This document shows positions 22,747 to 34,681 of a stretch of DNA of 64,000 nt, piece after piece. A model generated the notes under the pieces. The model was not told the origin of the DNA, ran no database searches, and saw nothing but the letters and a program-made list of their open reading frames with translations. Made by a program: the position numbers and the translations under genes. The stretch is from Ricordea florida. Taxonomy: Eukaryota > Cnidaria > Anthozoa > Corallimorpharia > Ricordeidae. Numbering within the stretch: the first letter of the stretch is position 1; each line of letters begins with the position of its first letter. The stretch is taken from assembly GCA_949710005.1 (NCBI GenBank), contig OX453275.1, positions 7,498,481 to 7,562,480 on the forward strand. Direction: 5' to 3'.

Positions 22747-23660
22747 TGGGTTGTAAAGATTATTCTTTCGTGCAGACTTCGTTCGATCCAATATGGAAAA
22801 CCATACCTTGAGTAACAAGGTCAAAGAAATCGTTAAATCAAAAATGGAGATGTGTCAAAATTGTTGGAAAAGGTTGTAACCTATTGATTCAAAGCAGAAT
22901 TATTAGCATAGGAGGTGGATAAGCAAAGTCTCTTATTCGCAGCAAGCGTTTCATAATTCGATGGAAATTTGTGACTGGTCGCGTATTGAGCATGCCCAGT
23001 ACAAGGCGTATTCTGACATGAGATGAGGCTATAAAATTTCGATAAAGGCTGCAGTATGACAGTAGCGTTTTCCAAATAGATTTTGCTGTTGTGAAGAATA
23101 CACAATGATATAAAAATCAAGTGTACATAAGGCTCCTTCGTCTAGAAATTTACGAAAATGACTGCGAGGCGATCGAGGTAACCCAGGAAAACCCTGAGTT
23201 CTGCTTAAACTCGGAACAAACTGCCTCATGCTAAATCTTGACTTTTTTCTGAATGCATGAGCATGCGTGGATATAAGTAGAGGACTACTCTGAAAGAATT
23301 GCAGCCCGTTTCTTTGAAAGGGAAGAGCAACTGAAGATGCTCAATTTTCCAAGAAATAGGCTGATTTGCTTGATTCCATCTTTGTTTATAAAACACCTGT
23401 CATCACGCGATTTTTCTGTCCGACTAACGTTGAGGGGATTTCCAAGATTATTTCCACACCATTTCCAAGGGTATTTCCACTCTGGTGAAATTCAGTCCCT
23501 GAAGAAACGAATTGAAGAAAAGAAGGGCGAAAAAGGGAAAGCCCCGGGGAAAAGGAAGTTGAAGCTCAAAGAAGAGATGGGGAAAATCTCTAGCCAGAAA
23601 GAAAGCGCGAATGATGAGCTTCAGAGGACGAGCGACGAAAACTTGGCGCCGGTGAAACGA
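22747..23660 (+). pseudogene. Third copy of the coiled-coil gene, interrupted by LINE insertion
   Basis: The upstream DNA at 22747-23130 matches 30725-31120 in front of the intact copy, including GAGGCTATAAAATTTCG. The coding remnant at about 23490-23660 has SLKKRIEEKKG and KLKLKEE coiled coil, then runs straight into the endonuclease domain of a LINE near 23660. The rest of this gene unit resumes after the LINE, at about 30 kb. Confidence 0.65.
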
Positions 23661-25690
23661 CGTCCGTTGATCCCTTCATCTGCAAATTCGCTTAATTTCT
23701 GCCTTCTAAACGCAAGATCCATCAACAACAAAACACTACAAATTAAACACTATGTGGTAGAAAAAAACATCGACATTCTTGCTTTAACAGAAACCTGGCT
23801 TAAACCGCGTGATTACTCCAACCACATCATTCGTGATATCAGTCCCACCGGTTACGCTTTTGTTCATACACCAAGACCTAATGGAAATGGGGGAGGTGTT
23901 GGTCTACTCTACAGGAAAAATTTAAAAATGGAGCAAATAAAATCCGATCCGTGTAAATCGTTTGAATTTAAAGAACTACTGCTTCATTTTTCCGCATCCA
24001 TTTTACGTATTATCATTATTTACCGTCCTCCAATTTCTGTCAAGAACGGTCTTACATATGCTGCTTTTTTGATGATTTTTCTTCGCTGCTGGAAAGGCTA
24101 GTGTCGTCTCCAGGCTATCTTCTTCTAGCAGGTGATTTCAATTTTCATGTCAACGATCCATCTGACAACACCGCCAATAAGTTTCTTGACCGCTTAAACT
24201 GTTTAAATCTGGAAGTCTGTGATGTCTACACCCCGACGCATAAAAACAACAACGTTCTGGATCTCATAATCACCAGATCCGGCGAAGGGACTGTCTTAAA
24301 TTTATCAGTGAACGACCCGGTTATCTCTGATCACTTCGCTGTTCATTGCACCTTGGCTATCAAGAGATCACCCAAAGCTAAGCTCACCCTCACATCACGT
24401 TAACTGCGCACCATTGATCCAGATAAACTACGGTGCGACGTTCGTACCTCTGCCTTATACAACTCACCGTCTCAGGAAATTACGGAGCTCTGCGACCAGT
24501 ATGACTGGGTTGTATCTTCAATTTAGATAACCATGCACCTCTGCGCACAAGGATCATCAGTTTGCGAGCTAATCAGTGCTCCTTGGCACAGCGAGGAAAT
24601 CAGAAAACAGAAATCAACCTGCCGCAAGCTTGAAAGGCGCTTGTGACGCTCCAAACTTGAATCGGACTATCTACCTTATGGAAATCAACGCACTGACATT
24701 CAGAACACCATTTTCAAGTCAAAAATAGACTACTACTCTAATCTTATTTCGAAGGTTGGCAAGGACAACAAAGCCTTGTTTCGTTCAATGCAATCGACCG
24801 TCTCCTTCACAAGAAACCGGAGAAAAGTTTCCCAACCTGCTCCTCGGCTGAAGATCTCGCTAATGCATTTGTCACCTTTTCCGAAGATAAAATAACAAGT
24901 ATCAGAAACGTACCTTCTCCTCCAGAAATTCCTGAATTCTTTTCCTCCCTGGATATTTCCACCATTATAATTGTGAATTTACTAGCAACTTCTCACCTAC
25001 CTCGAATTCCGAACTATCGAAAATTGCTCGTTCTGCTGAGCAGAAATCATGCTGTCTGGATCCTCTACCTGCCACGTTACTGAAAGATCACTTAGACTTT
25101 CCATTATCATCTATTTGTGAGATTTTAAACTTCTCGCTGGAATCTGGTCATTTGCCTTCGTCTCTTGAAAGCGCCGTTTTAACACCTCTGCTCAAGAGAC
25201 CTAATCTGGATCATGAAGTTTTAGGCCTATCTCAAACCTCAAGGTTACCTCAAAAAATATTGAGAAGGTTGTGCCAGTGCGTCTTCAAGTTTATCTTTAA
25301 GTTTGCTTGCCTGTAACTAGTGCAAGCAAGATGTTAATCTCAAATTCCTTGGCGACGATTTCGAAATATCTGGTTTTTGTAAACTTTGTTGTGCCACCGA
25401 ATCATTTACTGATGCGATTTTTGACTCAAACGATCAGAATCTTTTTGAAAAGCTGCACGACATTTCCAAGTTGCGGGGAATTAAGATTATTCACCAAAAC
25501 ATTCAGAATCTTGGCGCTAAAATTGACCAGTTACGCCTTCTATTGCGTGAACTAAAATCTGGCATTCATTTATTGACTTTATCTGAAACCTGGCTTAAAC
25601 GGGATGTTGGTGATGGAGAATTTAAAATACCCGGTTATCGGCTATTTAGAAAGGACAGGGATGGTAAGAATGGAGGGGTTGCGGTATATA

Positions 25691-25832
25691 GTAAGATTTC
25701 CGAACAGGTCCCTACTTCATTATGCCTGCAGCAGAAGAATTATTTAGGGTAATGCACATGTAAACATTTCTTGTTATTTCAGTATGTCTACAGCATGCAT
25801 AATGAAGTGGGGATCTGTGCGGAAATTATTCC
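25691..25832. mobile_element. Palindromic MITE, family 1, copy D, inside LINE 2
   Basis: The arms are GATTTCCGAACAGGTCCCTAC and GTGGGGATCTGTGCGGAAAT, with CAGCATGCATAATGAAG inside. It interrupts the endonuclease frame of LINE 2. Confidence 0.85.
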
Positions 25833-26243
25833 GACTCGAGATCACTTATCGACTTGATTGCCGCTAGCTGTCCACAAAATATCAGAGATTCTGGAGTCGC
25901 AACTTCGCACCTCAGTGACCACGAATTGATCTACTGTACCTGTAAGCTGAACTGGCAGAAAACTTCTTCTCAAATTAAAACTTTCAGGAATTATGCAAAT
26001 TATAATCCAGTTGATTTTTGCCGGGATCTGAAAGGTGTGTGTACTATCTTTATTCCCAGTGGGTTTGTGATCAATATGGCTCAGCTGTGGCACGATTTCA
26101 TAAGCGCTTTTGTCTCGGTTGCGAATCGTCATGCACCCATCATACAAAGACGTGTGAGTGGGATAGATAATTGTCCTTGGCTGAACAAAGAGATCAAATC
26201 AGCCATGTATCAGCGGGATTACTTTCATCTTAAGGTTAGAAAG

Positions 26244-26637
26244 CTCGGAGGGGGGGGGGACTCCCATATGGAGTGGACAGGGATGCTCGTCGGAAATTTT
26301 AAATTTAACCCCTAAAATTAAAAGAGACCAATCTGGGCGTGGCTGAAGCTCATGCAGAACCCTAAAAGAGACCAAGACAAAGACATTTTGTTACAGTGGA
26401 CTTAAGATATTAATGGTATGGAAAACTTTGTTTATATGAATTGAGTAAATATTGGAAGAATCAAAATTCTTTCTGTTTTGTTATTTCTTCACGTGCAACC
26501 CTTAATAAGACCTTGACGGCTAAAAATAATGACATTTTGCCCAGAACACCCTAAGCGAGACCAAAATCTGAAATTTACACCCCTAAGCGAGACGACGAAC
26601 ATCCCCGTCCATTCCATATGGGAGTACCCCCCCCCCG
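26244..26637. mobile_element. 394-bp MITE with 10-bp target duplication, inside LINE 2
   Basis: The flanking direct repeat GGTTAGAAAG is at 26234-26243 and 26638-26647. The ends are G-rich and C-rich runs followed by ACTCCCATATGGAGTGGACAG and its near-complement CATTCCATATGGGAGT. The insertion splits a LINE coding frame between LKVRK and TNHSE. The duplication length and G-run ends suggest a hAT-like or other 8-10 bp TSD family. Confidence 0.8.
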
Positions 26638-29600
26638 GGTTAGAAAGACTAATCATTCTGAGCCTGACTGGGCGCCTTATTGATAAGAGTGGGAACGATC
26701 ACAAAGCTTTCTGGAGAACGATGAAAAAAGTTTTACCCGGCGAAAGAAAGGCTGCATCTCCGAACATTTCTATCGACGGAACCTTGACTTCAGATAAAAA
26801 TCGGATTGCTGATTCCTTCAACAAGTATTTGACGTCTTTTGTGACCCGGTTGCTTGAGTCTGTTCGGAATTCCTGTGGTTCTAATGCCAGTCCCACTCCT
26901 TCTCGCCACTCAGTGTCTGAGACTAATGTGAGATCTCAATTGCGTGGATTAAAACCTGGTAAAGCGTTCGGCCTTGAAAATTCCAGCTTTTGATTGATTC
27001 CGTGGACATTGTTGCCAAACCCCTGACTGCAATTATTAACAGCTCTTTGCAGTCGGGGGTAGTCCCCTCAGAATGAAAGTCTGCACGCGTCATCCCCTTG
27101 TTCAAAAAAGGCAAAGCAGACGATATGGACAACTATTGTCCTATTTCTGTTTGGCCGGTTGTTTCTAAAGTGCTAGAACGAGCTGTGCATCATCAAGTAT
27201 AATCCTATCTTTAATGCCAGAAAGTTCTTAGCTCATATCAATGCGGTTTCCGAAAGTGTCATTCTACTGAATGGGCTGCTATGCGCTTTGCGGATACAAT
27301 CCGCAGGAACACTGACCAAGGCCGGTTGACTGGTGCAGTTTTTACTGACCTGCGTAAAGCATTCGATACCGTCAACCATGAAGTGCTGCTGAGCAAACTG
27401 CGAGGGCTTGGGGTGATGCATCGTGCCGGAGCATGAGTGGTTTAGGAACTAACTACACAACCACACCGAAGTCGTGAAATTTCAGGGTGTGTCACGTACT
27501 GCTGAGCCTGTGTCTGTTGGGGTATCTCACGGGTCCATTTTAGTGCCACTGTTATTCATTCTTCACCTTAACGATCTACCCCGTGCAGTGGTGGACTGCA
27601 ATGTTGGCATGTACGCCAACGTTACTGTCCTGTTTTTCTCAGCTCTTGAAGTGTCTACTATCGAGGCTACCTTAGTGAGGGAACTTCAAGCCACTGAGTG
27701 TTGGCTTCGATTAAATAGTTTATTTATCAACGTAACTAAGACAGAGGCAATGCTTTTTGGGACATCGCAGAGGCTTTCAGTCAGTGTTAATGGGTCTGCT
27801 ATAAAGCACGTTACTGAGTTTAAGTACCTGGGTGTCGTCTTTGATGAACGCCTTAGTTGGTGTAGTGTATTGTATTGTTTCACATTCTCAAGTACACATT
27901 GCGGACCTTCTCTATGTTTTTCCCAGAATTCTGTGTGGGGGGATTGGGGAAGAAAAGATCATGGCGTGATAGTGCAATCCGTAGTCTTGGCGTATTCTGT
28001 ATACAATCTAGTCTTTATAGTGCAATCCCGCAGTTGAGCCACTACAGTTGGAACGAACATGCAATTGTGTCTAAAACTGGTAGGTGGGTCGGTCTGTTAG
28101 GACGTGTTCACCGTTACATCACCACACATAGTGCTAATGCTACTTTTTTATCTATGATTAGACCGACTCTAGAGTAATTTGCCTGGGTCTGGGGGTGATG
28201 TGGGAAAGTAAATAGTGGAACTCTAGAAACTTTGCAGAAGCGCGTTAGAAGAATTGTAATCAAAACATCTTGTAGTGATACTGCGTTGAAAGCTTTGAAA
28301 TGGTCCAGACGCGATGAACACATCCTAAAACTTGTTAGGAAATATATACATGACCGGTTCCCTTAGCATTTTAAGAACTACTTTGTTTTATCAAGGACAC
28401 TTGTGCTCGTTCAACCCGCTAGAGCAATCTCTTGCATCTGCCTGCTATAAGAACAGAAGTGGCCAAGAGATCCTTTTATTACTATGGAAGTATGGTTTTT
28501 AATAGTTATTGTAAATGTCCCTAATTTTTAAATGATCTTGTTTTGTTTTCTATTACCTTGTATATATTTTATTATCATTATTGTTATTATTATTTATAGT
28601 CTAATTAGTGAACTCAGAACTCCTATTGATAGCAGGTATGCTTTGTAAGCTCCCTGAATAGACTACCCTGATGAAATTTACTTTGTTTTTTTTTAAATAA
28701 AGGCATATATCTATCTTGACTCTAACCAACTCACAGAGCCTCTACAATCAGCTTACAAACCATTTCACCGCTGCGAAACCGCCCTTGTCCGTGTTCAAAA
28801 CGACATTTTTCAAGCTATTGATAATCGCCATTGTGTCATGCTCCTGCTACTCGATCTCTCCGCTGCATTTGACACTGTTGACCACGAAATATTTCTCAAA
28901 AGATTGAATTCTAAATTCTCGATATGTGGCACTTCACTCGATTGGTTCCGCTCCTTCCTTACTAACCGAACGCAAGTTGGGAGAAGTCACAGTCTAATGA
29001 GCTCAAATGGTGTACCTCAAGCTCCGTCCTTGGGCCCATCCTCTATTTACTTTACACTGCTCCACTTGCCGACATTCTACGTTTCCACGACATGCAATTT
29101 CATTTCTACGCTGATGACACTCAGTTATACATTTCTTTTTCTGCTAACGAAGATCTGGAATTAACCCACAGTATCGCTACAATGGAGACATGCTTATCCG
29201 ATCTTGATAAGTGGATGTCTTTAAACAAGCTGAAACTAAACAAAGACAAATCTTAGCTTCTTTACCTCTACTTCGTTTTGGATCTGACACAATCCAGCCG
29301 TCTCCATGTTCCAGAAATATCCGTGTCGTTTTTGATAGTACAATGTCAATGGTCCCTCGTGTCAACTCTGTTTGTAAATCTGCCTTCTATAATCTTCGAA
29401 ACATTTCCCGTATAAGAAAATTGCTATCCACTAAAACCAATGAGACACTAGTCCACGTCTTTGTAACCTGCAAGTTGGATCACTGTAACTCTCTTCTATA
29501 CAATGTTCCGAATTATGTTATCAAAAAGCATCAATTAGTACAAAATGCCGCGGTTCCATTGATTACCAGTTCTTGCAAGTACGATCACATCACCGCTATT

Positions 29601-31017
29601 TTATTCGACCTGCACTGGCTTCCAGTTTCTGAGCGAATTAAATTCAAAATAACTCTGCTCAGCCACAAAGCTCTTCACCAGCAGTCTCCTATCTATATTC
29701 AAGACCTGATACGCCGTTACTCAACTTCAAGAACGCTCCGGTCGTCTTCAGCATTTCGCCTGAGTCCTGTCAACTTTAATCTCAAGTCTTATGGCTCTAG
29801 AGCTTTCCGCTAAATCGGCTCCTAAACTGTGGAACAGACTGCCTGATTACATCCGTTCCTGTGACAATTTAAATTTTTTTAAACGTAAGCTTAAGACTCC
29901 TCTTTTTAAAATTTATTTTTAACAAGTATGAAATCTTTACTTATCTTATCGACAACGAGTGCGCGTCATCACAGTGGTCAAAATGTTGTGGACTCACGAG
30001 GCGCAGGTACAGACAACGCTAAACCACATTCGATTTGTTAAATTGCAAATGTCTGCGATTTTACCTTTTACCTAAGTTAAATTTGTATAGTGATAATGTA
30101 ATACAGTTATACATATATTAAACAGACTTGCAAAACCCTTATTTTAATGTCTGGTTATTTCAATGACCGTGGTCAAGTTTGGATTACAACAGTTCGAATG
30201 TTCGAAAGGATTCCACTGTGGGAAATTGAAACTAATTCGGCTCTCCGCACTGCACATAACGCTTAGCGAATCCTTGAAATGAATCTGTAAAGATCAGTAT
30301 TATTCTGTGTTCATTATGTGCAAACTTTTCATAAGTTCAGCGACAAAACGAAAGTGCTTACAGCTTCATTTTCGTCTTATTTCGCGTCAGCTCGATCAGC
30401 CAGAATTGGAAAACTTGTTATATATCAATCCAGCAATGCAAGGTTATTGCTCGTACCTGGGAATTTCAATTTATAGCAGTCCTCATTTCTCGTTTGATTT
30501 CCTATTTTACACTAAACATTTCACGTAGGCAATTTCCTAATGAAATGAAACGTTTTTTCGAAATATTCCGGGAAGTCACGCAGGATCCAGTTCCAAGAAA
30601 ACGAGATGCATCCCAGCAGATGACATAACTGTTGGAAGTGGAAATGATCTTCATGACAATGTCGTTTAGGGAAAGTTTTCATCATAATTTTATTTACAGA
30701 ATCACCTTCATGCATAATCGAAAGGGGTTGTAAAGATTATTCTTTCGTGCAGACTTCGTTCCATCCAATATGGAAAACTACACCTTGAGTAACAAGGTCA
30801 AAGAAATCGTTTAATCTAAAATGGAGGCGTTTCAAAATTGTTGAATAAGGTACGAACCTATTGATTCAAAGCAGAATTATAACAGTGGATGTGGATAAGC
30901 AAGGTGTCTTATTCGCAGCAAACCTTTCATAACTCGAAGGAAAACTTTTCCATAAATGGAAATTTGTGACTGGACGCGTATTGAGCATGCCCAGTACAAG
31001 GCGTGTTCCGACATGTG

Positions 31018-31031
31018 ATGAGGCTATAAAA
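31018..31031 (+). promoter_or_regulatory. Candidate TATA box of the coiled-coil gene family
   Basis: GAGGCTATAAAATTTCG lies about 390 bp before the ATG and is conserved at about 23030 in front of the broken copy. Conservation in both copies only shows common ancestry, so the promoter call is tentative. Confidence 0.4.
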
Positions 31032-31413
31032 TTTCGATAAAGGCTGCAGTATGACAGTAGTTTTTTCCAATTAGATTTTGCTGTTGTGAAGGATACAAAT
31101 AAAAAGCAAGCGCACATAAGGCTCCTTCGTCTTTTAATTCACGAAAATGACTGCGTGCATGGTAAAAAAACATTGTATCGTGAATTCCGGGAAAACGCCG
31201 CAAGGCATCTGGAGTTTCCTAGAATCATAAATTTCTTACCACTGAGGTCACGCGCGAGGAGGGGCATTTTGATTGGATGAAAAAAATGCCACGCAATAAT
31301 GAGTATAACGCTCTCTTGGCAGGTTCCTGAATCAGTCAGACATTGAAAAGCACGATGCGTAGTTGTTAGAAAATTTTAAGATCAATATAAGATTACTGTC
31401 TTTTCTTACGAAC

Positions 31414-32421
31414 ATGAGTGCAACAGAAGACGATCGCGAGATATTACATTATCAAACTTTGCCACAGACCATTGTTGACATGGGTGTCTTATTAGGAGGA
31501 GGAATGCATCACCGGGAAAGATCTAACGAATTGACCGTCCACCAACACTCTGAGGACATCGAGTCCCTGAAGAAGCAAATTAACCAAAAGGATGAGGAGA
31601 TAGCAGACTTACGCAAGGCCATGAAAGATCTTGAGGAAAGGAACGAAGAATTAAGTGTTACACTGAGGGGCAGAAACGAAGAAATCAAAACCCTAAAGAC
31701 AAGAATTGGGCGATTAGAATCGGAGAAGAAGGAACTCGAAGACGAACTGATGACTGTTAAAGTCAAGCTCGATCGCGTTGAGAAAGAGATGAAGGAATTA
31801 CGCGATGCAAACATGGTTCACGAAGAGAGGAATTTGAAAATGGAGGAAAATTACGATCGAGTTTTTGGGAGGATGGAAAGTATAAAAGGAGAACTACAAA
31901 AGACAAGAGATGAGAATCAAGCTTTGAAGAAGGAGGTCAAGGAACTGAAAGAGACACAACAGAAAGTGGTACCGCCTGTTGCACAACCAATCATGGCACC
32001 ACCAAAGGCTGATCTGCAAGTGCATGCATCGTTGTTGCTGGGAGAGTTATGCCGGCAGTTGCAAATTCAGCTTTACAAGAAAGTCTTCCCAAATGATTTC
32101 TCTCCCTCAAGAAATTACAAGTTGAAGAACATACGAAACGATCTAGAGAAGCTTCCTCAACCCGAGGAGGAGAAGGAGAAATGCAAGAAAAGATGGGCTG
32201 ATTTGAAAGCAAAGCTCACTTTAGACGAAGCATCTGAAGAAGCGATAAAGGCTCTTCAAGACACCAGAAATATCGTTGCACATCCCAGCCCGCTAACAGT
32301 CGAAGGGCTTCTGCAATCGGCGGAAATTATGGAAAAGAAAGGTAACCTAAAGGGATGGCTGACTATGGAGCGTGTTAAAAACTTGATTAAGATGTGGAAA
32401 CAGTTGTCTATGAGGGAGTAG
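31414..32421 (+). CDS. Coiled-coil protein with C-terminal R-x4-H (HEPN-like) motif, 335 aa
   Basis: This is an intact single frame. The ATG at 31414 is preferred over an in-frame TTG at 31363. Residues 45-185 are a long heptad-rich coiled coil (DIESLKKQINQKDEEIADLR and following), then a Pro-rich linker (190-198). A helical domain follows at 199-335: ELCRQLQIQLYKKVF, charged helices, then LQDTRNIVAHPS at 282-293 and a final RVKNLIKMWKQL. The R285-N-x3-H290 pattern followed by Pro fits the R-x4-6-H signature of HEPN domains, some of which are RNases and some of which are inactive adaptor modules. The gene is the last, intact member of a local tandem array. Function is unknown, and the HEPN call is an inference from motif and helical character. 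Confidence 0.65.
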   Translation: MSATEDDREILHYQTLPQTIVDMGVLLGGGMHHRERSNELTVHQHSEDIESLKKQINQKDEEIADLRKAMKDLEERNEELSVTLRGRNEEIKTLKTRIGRLESEKKELEDELMTVKVKLDRVEKEMKELRDANMVHEERNLKMEENYDRVFGRMESIKGELQKTRDENQALKKEVKELKETQQKVVPPVAQPIMAPPKADLQVHASLLLGELCRQLQIQLYKKVFPNDFSPSRNYKLKNIRNDLEKLPQPEEEKEKCKKRWADLKAKLTLDEASEEAIKALQDTRNIVAHPSPLTVEGLLQSAEIMEKKGNLKGWLTMERVKNLIKMWKQLSMRE

Positions 32422-33870
32422 GATCCATTTGTTTTGTACTGTCGCTTGCCTTATAAGGTAGAAATTCTATGTATATGTGTGTTTGTAGCTTCAAGATCAA
32501 TCCTAGAGCAAGGCCGGAACTTAATAGAGCTTAGTAGACTTTGTACTCTGTCATATATGATTTTAACAGGCCAAGTACTAGTGAAAACGTGTTCGCGAAC
32601 TGATCCCAGCGGACAAAGAAGCCCTTCCCAAGTCTACTTAGAACGTAAATACGCAGAAACCATTTTGAGAACACTACGACTCCCAATAACGATCGAGTTC
32701 CTTCCAGGGAGCACTGAAACCGAGACACTTTGACTGGCTCATCCAGAGTTATTCTTTTGTTTTGTATTTGCAACAAATTATGCTGTTTAGGTAGTTCAAT
32801 CGAAAAACTTGACCGCTTAGTACAGAACTCTCGAAACGTTTTATTGCTTTTGTTCAATGTTAGACGCCGTGAGTTGAATTGCGAGACGCGGCGTACGCAG
32901 TTACGGCCGTTGAAATACGATAATATTCCGAGACCTTTTTGTCGTCGTAGATTTTGCCCACGCAGCGAATTCAAGAAAGTTGCCTTATATAATTCTCGTT
33001 AAATCTTTGAAATACAATGGGTACGACATCGGAACCGTTTTTCTGTCTGCCGTGGAAACAATTTACGAGGGAATCTTAAGCGGGAAGACTTAACGGATGA
33101 CAGGATCTCATGCAGTAAACCAATTCTTGCACTCATTGCAGCATTTTACTTGGGCATGTGGCATCGTCTCTGTGCAACTCGTTTCGTTTTTAGTTTCGCT
33201 TATAGCTCAACACAGGACGTTTAAAAAATATCAATACAGTGTTGACTTAGCGCCAAACGTTAGTGACGCGTTTCTAAGAAACCACGAGCCATCCTCAGTT
33301 CCGAGAAAACCTGTTCTCAGAAATTCCATTGTTTCCAGGATATCACGCCGAGTCTACATCTCCAGCATAAGATGTTGTTGTTTCTTGCTTCTTCAGCCGA
33401 TGTGGTGTATTTTCATGTGATTGTGATGATGGTTGACTAAGAGGCAACCTATTGTACGGCAAAATTTTCGGTATTTTGGATTTCAGGCCTTCAATCCGCT
33501 TAACAGATACCGTGACCTTTATCAGATGTTGCGAGGACGCCCACAGACATTGCCGAGTCAGGTACTTGCATTCTATATTTTCAAACTTCCAGCGTTTCTC
33601 CACACTAAAAAACACTTGATTTACTTCAAAGTATTTAAAGATGGGCCGCTGAATTATCTTAAGCAAAGGATTTTTTCTCAAAAGGACAGAAATTAAAGAG
33701 TTTTCATCTTGAGAACGAGTGTTAAATCAGCGTATTTACTTAACTTAGTGCCAACTGTAGGGTGAAAATTCTTTCACAAATCATTTCGCAACATGAACAA
33801 TTTTAAAAACTTAGATACTGACAGTTGTCTCACCGATTAAGCACTCGGTTAACTGTTTATATATTGTGTT
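32422..33870. other. Region without a supported gene
   Basis: Several open frames of 90-150 codons overlap on both strands with no domain signature or repeat support. None is favoured. Confidence 0.4.
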
Positions 33871-33874
33871 TCAG

Positions 33875-34139
33875 GACACGATGGAACTGAAGCCACATGG
33901 TAAGCCCAGGAGGAATTAGTTCTAACCGTACTGTTTGATCTGATGTCTCATGTCCCTATTTTTCAAATCTTCATTCTCCCTCCTCGACCCCTTGTCATGC
34001 TGGTTCTCCTTTCTCCCTATTTCAGGAGCCACATGGTTGATACCACCTCTAATTATTGCACCGCTATTATCTAATTATAGCATTACGGTTCGCTTGGACT
34101 TCACTGTTACAGGAACAACTGTCGTGCTAGTTGATAAAG
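33875..34139 (+). other. Two candidate exons of an unidentified host gene
   Basis: A micro-exon-like GGACACGATGG..CACATG lies between TGTTTCAG and GTAAGCCC (33875-33900). A second segment lies between CCCTATTTCAG at 34023 and a GTCTGTTTG donor-like site at 34140. The second could encode GATWLIPPLIIAPLLSNYS and a hydrophobic continuation. I do not recognise the protein, and the other exons are not located. Confidence 0.25.
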
Positions 34140-34414
34140 GTCTGTTTGTGTTGTCTACCTCCCCATGAGCGAATATCATAAATCACCCAGATTATTTTTT
34201 CTTGGTCGTGGGAGCATTTTCATTTCATGCGTTTTCTTTTTTAAAGGGAGGCAGCTGTTGAAACAACAAACCTTTTCAGATTAAGGACACCTCCGAGTTT
34301 TCTTAGGAAACTGAATTCCCGTGTTGCAAATATTCTTAAACAACATTATATTTATCCAGATCGTGTATCTTATATTTTAGATCTCAAAGTCTGCGAAATC
34401 ATGAAGATTGTACA

Positions 34415-34566
34415 TTTGAGCCTGGATAATTTGTGAAAGGAGATTTTTTTAGCATTGTCAAAGGCAAATAGGGAAAAATCAAATCCGAGTTCTCCCAACT
34501 GGAGTTGAATCTATGATCTTCTCGGATTGCTCAGTAGTTGAGACGCTCTACCACTGAGCTATAGTA
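34415..34566 (-). mobile_element. tRNA-derived SINE, minus orientation
   Basis: Read on the minus strand, TATAGCTCAGTGGTAGAGCG (pol III A box) is followed about 40 nt later by AGATTCAACTCC (B box). A GGAGAACTCGGATTTG body and AT-rich tail come next. It directly abuts an oppositely oriented SINE. No cloverleaf with anticodon stem and CCA-side acceptor closes, so this is not a tRNA gene. Confidence 0.7.
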
Positions 34567-34638
34567 CCGATTAGCTCAGTTTTTTGAGCTCTGGTCTATC
34601 GTGCGGGAGGTCGTGAGTTCGAAACTCGACCGGACCAT

Positions 34639-34681
<43 letters not shown>

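Larger units (their letters stand above)
25293..28713 (+). mobile_element. LINE 2, nested in LINE 1
   Basis: The endonuclease part at 25471-25690 (IIHQNIQNLGAKIDQL, LSETWLKRD) is cut by MITE copy D and continues at 25854 (SDHELIYC). The reverse transcriptase runs from about 27070 (VIPLFKKGKADDMDNY, QCGFRKCHSTE, FTDLRKAFDTVNH, SHGSILVPLLF) to 27870, with several in-frame stops. The 3' end is AAATAAAGGC plus a short repeat. It is inactive. Confidence 0.75.
23660..29950 (+). mobile_element. LINE 1 (CR1/L2-like), split by nested insertions
   Basis: The 5' part encodes an apurinic-type endonuclease: FCLLNARSINNK and ALTETWLKP at 23680-23830, LLLAGDFNFHV near 24120, and a SDHFAVH motif near 24330. 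Reverse transcriptase follows after the nested LINE 2: [14 protein letters not shown] at 28840, the YxDD-region remnant near 29110, and the C-terminal part LHWLPVSERIKFK near 29610. Several frameshifts and stops show it is inactive. The two halves abut across the LINE 2 insertion at about 25293 and 28713. Confidence 0.75.

Noticed and set aside
34480..34640. Two tRNA genes
   Set aside because: A and B boxes are present, but the acceptor and anticodon stems do not close convincingly and both continue into SINE-type bodies.
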